The notes below the pieces were generated by a model. It saw nothing but the letters and a program-made list of their open reading frames with translations. It made no database searches and was not told where the DNA came from. The position numbers were made by a program, and so were the translations under genes. This document shows, piece by piece, positions 57,823 through 64,000 of a stretch of 64,000 nt of DNA. The DNA is taken from the NCBI RefSeq assembly GCF_963576675.1, contig NC_088913.1, forward strand, positions 85,745,001 to 85,809,000, given 5' to 3'. The stretch's first letter is position 1, and every line of letters begins with the position of its first letter. The DNA comes from Euphorbia lathyris (Eukaryota > Streptophyta > Magnoliopsida > Malpighiales > Euphorbiaceae).

Positions 57823-59247
57823 GGTAAACTATTTTTTTCAAAATAATGTAATTTAAATTATATATATACTAATAAATGTATGTATTTTCATGTAGGAACT
57901 TCTCTCTTCACAAGTGGGATGATGGTCGCCATAAGCATGAAGAAATTTACTTTTCCTAGATTAAATTTGATTAATTTAGTAAAATTTAAAGACTTTGTTT
58001 GTTTGTGTTTATTATGTTGAATTTTATTTTAGTAAATACGCTTTTTTCAATTATGGAATATTATTTATTTACTAAATTATATATATCAAAGATGACAAAT
58101 GTCCTAATATTATGACGAGTAATTTGTCCCTAAATTGTAATATATTTCTTAAGATGTACAATTTTGACTGATATTGTGACAACTAGTTTGTCAAAATATG
58201 ATAAATCACCATTCCATTTATGGGTTTTATACCAATTATTTTTATCAATAAATTACTTTTTAAATGTCAAATTAGTATGTCACTATTTAAATTAAATATA
58301 TGACCATAAATATATTGTCACTAGATATTATAACATTAGATTATAATAAAACTTCGTCACAATAGACAATTCTTGTGATATTATAAACTGTCAATATTTC
58401 ATTTATAGTGACAAATTCATGTGTCAGAATTTATAATAATTAAATGACAACACTGAATTTATCATTATAAATATACTTTTTCATAACAGTTATATATTTT
58501 ATAGGGACGATCCATTTTGTCACCAAAATAGTTTTTAATGACATATTGTAACGTCATTGTATGTATTAATTAAATGACAATAACTAACTTGTTATTACAG
58601 TATAATCATTCATGACGATCTTTATCGTCAGTAAACATGTATCTATAATGACAATATGATTGTCATTAATTAATACTCTTTAGTGACATATCAAATTTTA
58701 ATGTGACAAAAGTATAATGTCATTCAAATTCTACAATTTCCATTTTATATAGCTTTTTGTCATTGTAAATACCGTTTTTTATGACGAAAAATGAATTGCG
58801 TCATTTAAATATTTTCATTCATGACGACATTATATCTTAAGTGACAATAATTAAGTAAATCTCAATGTCACTAAAGTTCTATAATTTCAATCATTTATTG
58901 AAATTCGTCACCTTAATTATATATTTATATGACGAAATATGAAAGATGTCACGAAAATATTCACTATTATGACAAAAATATGGTTTGAAGTGACAAAATA
59001 TTCACAACATCAGTGACAAAATAAGTGTCACTAAAACAAAATCATACAATGACGTATGTTCTTTATCGTCAAATAAAAGTAAATCTGTTATGACAAAACG
59101 AAAATTTATCATATATACAAAATATCACGCTCCTACCATGACGATCGATGCGACAACAAATATTTGTCACCAATTGTCTATTGTGACGAAAAAACATGTT
59201 TTCATGACAAATATTGTGCGTCATAAAATGTCATATTTCTTGTAGTG
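57823..59247 (+). repeat. CACTA right subterminal and terminal repeat region
   Basis: After the TNPA-like stop the sequence is dense in GTGACA, ATGACGA, TTGTCAC and TGTCATT motifs in both orientations up to TTTCTTGTAGTG at 59247. It mirrors the left side in motif type and density. No gene. Confidence 0.8.
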
Positions 59248-60687
59248 TTCATTATTCACAAAAGCAATTTTAATTACAAGGTTCGCTTAATCCGTCGTTG
59301 GAACGAATTAAGGTTTCAACACGTGATATTTTGGAAACGGTTTAAAAAGGACAAGAAAACGTTATTTACACTTTAGGAATATCTAGAAAAGCTTTAATTT
59401 AAACAAACAAATTAAACTCTCTTTTTGTGGTTTATTTTCCCATTTTTCCACTCAATTATCCTTTATGTGAATAAAATGACAACAAGTAAGGAATTAAATC
59501 CAAATTCATCCAACCAAAACACTTTTCAAATCATATATATACATATAGGAAATTTAAAAGGAGAAGAAGAAAAATATACATATATATTTTGATAGAAATG
59601 ATAACTATACATATATATATTTAAAAGGTAAACAATAAAGACTTTGATTAATAGATAAAAATGATAATAATATTCACAAATAATAAGAAATTAATTTTTA
59701 ACCCCAAAACTATTATCATAAGTGTATATAGGAAATAACCCCCAATAACCCCAAAATGTCAACCATGTCTAGTTTAAATGAATTTAAGGAGAAAATCTAT
59801 ATATATACATATAATTTTATTAAATCAAATTAATGAAAAATAATATCCAAACACATTAAATAAATATATACAAAATATTTAAAAATAGCTTGAATGCATA
59901 TATTACATAATTATACATATGTATATAAAGGACCAAAAGTCTAAAAGTTGAGAAAGAGGGACCAAAACAGCATTTTTTACATTTCAGCAGCTTTACCGAC
60001 GGAAAATCCGTTGTAAACAGCCTTTAGTGACAGAAAACGGAAAATTACAGAATTAGTCCAACAGTTTTCAGATTTATTCAAAAGCTTTAGATTAGATCTA
60101 TTCTATCGTTTTGGATCCCCGAACTACCAAAATTGGATCATAGTCTATAACGGAGATTCCTAAAATGATGTTTTATTTCAAAACGTTATTTAGAAATATT
60201 TTCAAAAACTTATAATTACAACGTTTTTTAATCCCGAACTACCTTTGAATCGGATCACGGTTCGTATTGGGATATTAACACGAGGTTTTTATTTTAAAAC
60301 AAAACCAAACGTTTATTTAATACGAGACAAAAATTAAATAAATACGGAAGATTAAATAAAACGTGATAAATAAATAACTAACTACGTAAATAAAATTATA
60401 ACATAAAAACAAATAAATAAAGAAAATAAATTAAATAAAATTAAACGAGTCTAGTCCTCGTAAATAAAATTAAACAAATAAGATCGGTATTGACAGTCGA
60501 AGTCGGTTGATTCCACGAATCGTGATTTTCCGGTGTTTTTTGTGTTTTCGGTACAATTTTAACTTTTAGGAAATTCGGAATTTTTAGGAAAAAAAATGTT
60601 TTTTCCCAAAAAATAACTCTCTCTCTCTCTAAAAAATGTTTTAGAATGAGAAGCTCTCCCCAAAAATCCTTTTTTCTCAATGCATGA

Positions 60688-60716
60688 GGATCCGTGCCTT
60701 TTATAGGCACGGATCC
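60688..60716. repeat. Perfect 11-bp stem hairpin
   Basis: GGATCCGTGCC, loop TTTTATA, GGCACGGATCC. It lies directly before the minisatellite. Confidence 0.9.
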
Positions 60717-60725
60717 CAAAAAAAT

Positions 60726-61078
60726 TTGGGCGTAGCCCGACGGGCGTCGGGCTATGCCCAAAATATTTTGGGCCTACGCCCAAAATGTTGTGCGGACGCC
60801 CAACTTTTGTTGGGCGGACGCCCAACTTCTGTTGGGCGTATGCCCAACTTCTGTTGGGCGCGCGCCCAACAGGCGTTGGGCGTTCACCCAACGCAGGTTG
60901 GGCGTTCTCCCAACGGATGTTGGACGTCCGCCCAACGGACGTTGGGCGCTCGCCCCACCTACGTTGGGCGCTCGCCCAATGGCTGTCGGGCGCGCGCGCC
61001 CAGCGGCCGTCGGGCGTGCGCCCCGTGCTGTCGGGCGCGCGTCCAACTGTCGTCGGACGCGCACCGACTGCCGCTAGG
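60726..61078. repeat. 22-bp self-complementary minisatellite
   Basis: About 15-16 units, most exactly 22 bp, of the form TTGGGCGnnnGCCCAACnnnnn. Each unit is an inverted repeat (TTGGGCG against CGCCCAA), so every monomer can fold on itself. GC content is far above the surroundings. Because GGGCG-type units lack stop codons, long open frames appear in several frames on both strands (for example 60559-61224 on the minus strand); these are artefacts. Confidence 0.9.
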
Positions 61079-62437
61079 CGCTCGCACCACGTTGCTGAGC
61101 ACTCGCGAGCCGTCCACTCGACGACCGCAACTCCTACTGACCTCTCGTTTTTTTTATTATATTTTTTTGCTTTAAAACTCCCGGAACCAACCGCTTCAAC
61201 CGTCTTGTTACATGTTTTCATCACAGGTCCTCCGACTCGGTGTCTACAGTTGCCCCTACTTTCCTATTTTGACAGTGATGTGTGTGTTTTGAAAACGTTT
61301 TTTGCTAACGCAACACATGCAATTGTTAGACAATGTGCCGAACGGCCTCGCCCGGGCAGACCGGGGGGTGGACACCTCATGGCGACGTAAGTGGTGATTG
61401 GCATCGAAAGCAACCAATCGTGGAATCAAGCTGCTCGGCAGGACCGGAGCTCGGAGTATGGAAGAGTCGCCACCCACGAATGGAAAAATGAACACCGATC
61501 CCTTGCGGGAGACCGGTGAGGGTTCGGGAAACTTAGGTACGAGCCGAGAAGACTAGCTCCTTTCCGGAGAAAGGCTACTAGGCACCCCGACATCGCCCGG
61601 TTATGAACCACCGGCCTCCTACTCAGCGTGTTAGGGGATAACGGACTAATCGCATATTTCTTTAAGTTTAAAATTCATTTGAAACCTTTTCTTTCTCGTT
61701 TTGAAAACCGTTTTGAGCATGTCATTAAAAGCCATCTTAGTAAAGAATCACCCATTTTGCATAAATTTAAAGTACATAGGAGAGAGAGGGGGAGAAGAAA
61801 GAATTGATTTATTCACAGTGTGATTTATACTTCATATTATACACTAACTCTAAGTTAAGCTCATTCCACAAAACGAGTTTATTTACATGGTTCGTACCTT
61901 AATCACCGTTGGAACGATTTAGGTACGTTTTAAAACCCCGTTAATTTACATGATATCGACTCGAATCGCCGTTGGAACGATTCGAGTGTTTGAAAGTGTG
62001 AGATAAAAAGCTTTAACAAGAAAACGTGATTAAGCATACAAGTCCATTTATTTTTGTACAAAACCATTTGGATAAGAAAACGATTCAAAACTCTATTATG
62101 TACAATTTAAGAAACGGTTTTAATTACAAGGTTCACTTAATCCGCCGTTGGAACGAATTAAGGTTTTAAAACGTGATGTTTTAGGAAATCGTTTGAAATG
62201 ATGAAAAACCTTTTATTTACACTTTAAGAATATCTAGAAAAACTTTAGTTTGAATAACCAAATTGAAATCTCTTTTTGTGGTTTATTTTCCCCTTTTTCA
62301 CTCAGTTAACCTTCATTTTAACATAATCACAACAATTAACAAATTAAGCCCAAATTCACCCAACCAAATACATTTGAAATATATACATATATACAAAAAG
62401 GGTAATAATACTTATTAAAACAAAATAGAGAAGATAA

Positions 62438-62827
62438 GATGGCTCAAAAGCAACCTCGATCGTGGACCAAAGGTAAGAAGGCTCAAAAGCAACCTCGGTC
62501 GTGGACCGAAGGTAAGATGGCTTAAAAGCTACCTCGGTCGTGGACCGTAGGTAAGATGGCTCAAAAGCAACCTTGATCGTGGATCGAAGGTAAGATGGCT
62601 CAAAAGCAACCTCAGTCGTGGACCGTAGGTAAGATGGCTCAAAAGCAACCTCAGTCGTGGACCGTAGGTAAGATGGCTCAAAAGCAACCTCGGTCGTGGA
62701 CCGTAGGTAAGATGGCTCAAAAGCAACCTCGGTCGTGGACCGTAGGTAAGATGGCTCAAAAGCAACCCCGGCCGTGGACCGTAGGTAAGACGGCTCAAAA
62801 GCAACCCCGGTCGTGGACCGTAGGTAA
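62438..62827 (+). repeat. Ten exact-length 39-bp tandem repeats
   Basis: Unit: GATGGCTCAAAAGCAACCTC followed by GGTCGTGGACCGTAGGTAA. There are ten copies without length change, then a partial copy. Substitutions cluster in the first four copies and in the ninth and tenth. Since 39 is 13 codons, open frames run through on both strands (62356-63018 minus, 62595-62858 plus) and should not be read as genes. Confidence 0.95.
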
Positions 62828-62859
62828 GATGGCTCAAAAGCAAAAAGGTTCTTTCTAGC

Positions 62860-64000
62860 AATTCTGAATTCTAAAACACTGTCGTATGTATTTTCACTGG
62901 AGCTATTATCTCGGGTATTTGAGTTGTTGATAGGAACGCGCTTATCCTTTCGTCTGGAACACTTCAGACTAAAAATTGTTTTTCCGCGGACTGTTGTCTG
63001 TATTTTGACTGGCGCCATTGTTCTATGATTTTTGCTGTCATCCGGAGTCGTCTCCCGTCAGTTGCTACTGCTTGGCATGAATCATAGGCTGAAATGGACT
63101 GCAGATTGGAGATCGGTGCGCTATCCTGTAACCTAGATTTTCTACATAGAGCGAGCGAATCATACCATTTGTGAGGATATTTGTTATTCTTAATGATGAG
63201 GTGTAGTGATGCATATAGATGGGTGGATGTAGCCTATTCTACGGATGCGTGTAACCACCTATCTGTGTGTGTATGTACGTGACTGTGCACGTGTTTGTAT
63301 GTAAGTGTGGCCTATGCGTTTTGCTTTATATGGATGCATGGACGTGTGAGTATGCAAACTATGTATGTGCGAATGAGATGGTCGGATGGATTCCCTTTTC
63401 ATAGGCTTGAAGATTTTGGTAGCTTCAGATCGAGAGATGATGTTTCAGGCCGTCCCCAAGGTGTGCAAGGATGAGGGCGAGGATAAGTTTGAAACCCAAG
63501 GTTGTAAGGATGGGGATTTGGTTTTGATGAGCTTGTGTCAAGGGGCTCTCGCCTTTAACCAGTGTTTGATGTATTCAAATTTTTCCCTAATTTTTGCCTG
63601 AGCCACCCTTTTCGGGTTTTCAACTCAACGGGATCTCTCCGATATTCTCTATCTCTCCTTTTGCATGAACTGCCCCTAGGGGTTTTCAATTCATCTTTCC
63701 TATATCTCACCGATTTTCTCTATCTCTCCTTTTGCTTGGACCGCCTCTTTTGAGGTTTTCAATCCAACCTTTTGTTTAATTAATTTTTTTTCTTTCTTGA
63801 TTGTAAATGATACTAGATAGCACCAGGGGTTCATATCTACGGGCCACTTCTATGCTGAGCATTTGACGATGAGTTTATGCCCGATGCCTTCGTTGATGGA
63901 GAAGCTTCCGGAGTGAGATGGATGTTGATCTGATCGTAGGGTTGTGCCCCCGATTAAAGTTACCGTCTTGGTGTAGGTTAGAAGTTGATGCGGGCGCATG
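62860..64000. other. Non-repetitive sequence after the tandem array, no gene recognised
   Basis: Includes a TGTGTATG-rich stretch (about 63180-63370) and two similar pyrimidine-rich blocks with TCTCTATCTCTCCTTTTGC (about 63640-63740). The open frames at 63386-63601 and 63562-63753 have no recognised motif. Probably interior of the repeat element that begins at 61324. Confidence 0.4.

Larger units (their letters stand above)
43028..59247 (+). mobile_element. CACTA (En/Spm) DNA transposon, 16.2 kb, nearly intact
   Basis: The left end is CACTACAAGAAATATGACAT and the right end is its inverted complement (ending TTTCTTGTAGTG). The inverted repeat runs about 28 bp, and the perfect 3-bp duplication TTC flanks it (43025-43027 and 59248-59250). 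Both sides carry kilobase-long subterminal regions dense in TGAC-type motifs. It encodes a TNP2 transposase (46502-50179) and a TNPA-like protein (55183-57822) in the same orientation. Its size is inflated by nested MITEs. The only clear lesion in the two genes is one TAA codon in TNP2. Confidence 0.95.
59251..61323 (+). repeat. Large terminal-repeat-like sequence, copy 1, right part
   Basis: Continuation of 42260-43027 after the CACTA element. The first about 280 bp (59251-59535) match 62085-62390. After that the two copies diverge. It holds the third stem-loop (59286-59312), an A+T-rich stretch with no gene (59540-60680), a perfect 11-bp stem hairpin (60688-60716), the 22-bp minisatellite and a likely LTR-type end GGTGTCTACA (to 61248) followed by GTTGCCCC. 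Confidence 0.55.
61324..64000 (+). repeat. Large terminal-repeat-like sequence, copy 2, running off the window
   Basis: Starts TGTTAGACAATGTGCCGAAC and matches copy 1 to about 62390, including the three CCGTTGGAA stem-loops (61897-61923, 61959-61987, 62136-62162). It then diverges into a 39-bp tandem array (62438-62827) and unique sequence. Text at about 63595-63640 (GAGCCACCCTTTTCGGGTTT) resembles internal sequence of Tat/Ogre elements. No coding domain is visible in the window. Confidence 0.55.

Noticed and set aside
60559..61390. Long overlapping open frames on both strands (up to 221 codons) with repeated RPTSVGR/RPNxxW patterns
   Set aside because: They arise because the 22-bp GC-rich minisatellite lacks stop codons; the same pattern appears in several frames on both strands.
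62438..62827. CRISPR-like regular repeats
   Set aside because: Units are directly adjacent with no spacers, and the sequence is a plant nuclear repeat.
62356..63018. 220-codon frame with repeated FEPSYLRST units resembling a repeat protein
   Set aside because: It is the translation of the 39-bp tandem array (13 codons per unit), which is open on both strands, with no start context or homology.

Overview
This window looks like TE-rich nuclear DNA from a eudicot plant. It is AT-rich, has no long intact host gene, and is built almost entirely of plant transposon families: Ty3/gypsy chromovirus and Tat lineages, Ty1/copia, CACTA (En/Spm), hAT, Mutator- and Harbinger-like MITEs, an L1-type LINE, a TRIM and SINEs. 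Species cannot be told from the sequence. No bacterial features, rRNA genes, functional tRNAs or CRISPR arrays were seen. All alignments, TSDs and splice sites below were read by eye.

Layout. 764-13649: a chromovirus gypsy element on the minus strand, complete with 343/342-bp LTRs and a 5-bp TSD (GCCTC). Its integrase/chromodomain region was hit twice later, by an element now left as a solo SIRE-like LTR (1818-3131, TSD CCCAT) and by a hAT-like element (3266-9620) that itself holds a coding-free LTR element (3688-9311). 13650-16588: host DNA with decayed fragments of a LysM-type receptor kinase and a long-chain acyl-CoA synthetase (LACS), carrying two short retroposons. 16605-26115: another short retroposon, then an L1-type LINE present as one longer copy (22180-25740) and one 3' fragment, the latter split by a composite MITE block (16999-20912). 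27856-28415: a textbook 560-bp TRIM. 28682-37197: a Tat-lineage gypsy element with gag, pol with a second RNase H, and a multi-exon antisense gene; its 3' LTR is missing. 37335-38822: a second SIRE-like solo LTR (TSD CTCCA), sitting just upstream of the TATA box of a small secreted Cys-containing peptide gene (38880-39140), whose 3' end runs into a copia element (39085-42259, minus strand).

From 42260 to the end lies a long terminal-repeat-like sequence in two direct copies (from 42260 and from 61324), probably of a large Tat/Ogre-type element. The first copy is split by a 16.2-kb CACTA transposon (43028-59247, TSD TTC). That CACTA element carries a TNP2 transposase gene with a single in-frame stop and an apparently intact six-coding-exon TNPA-like gene, plus dense subterminal TGAC-type motifs. 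The terminal-repeat sequence also holds three hairpins with the same nine-base apex but different stems, a 22-bp self-complementary minisatellite and, in the second copy, ten exact-length 39-bp tandem repeats.

How the parts relate: the genes here serve transposition (TNP2 with a TNPA-like protein; gag-pol polyproteins). The only host-type gene with an open frame is the small secreted peptide, and it is boxed in by two retrotransposons. The history is one of repeated nesting, up to four levels deep.
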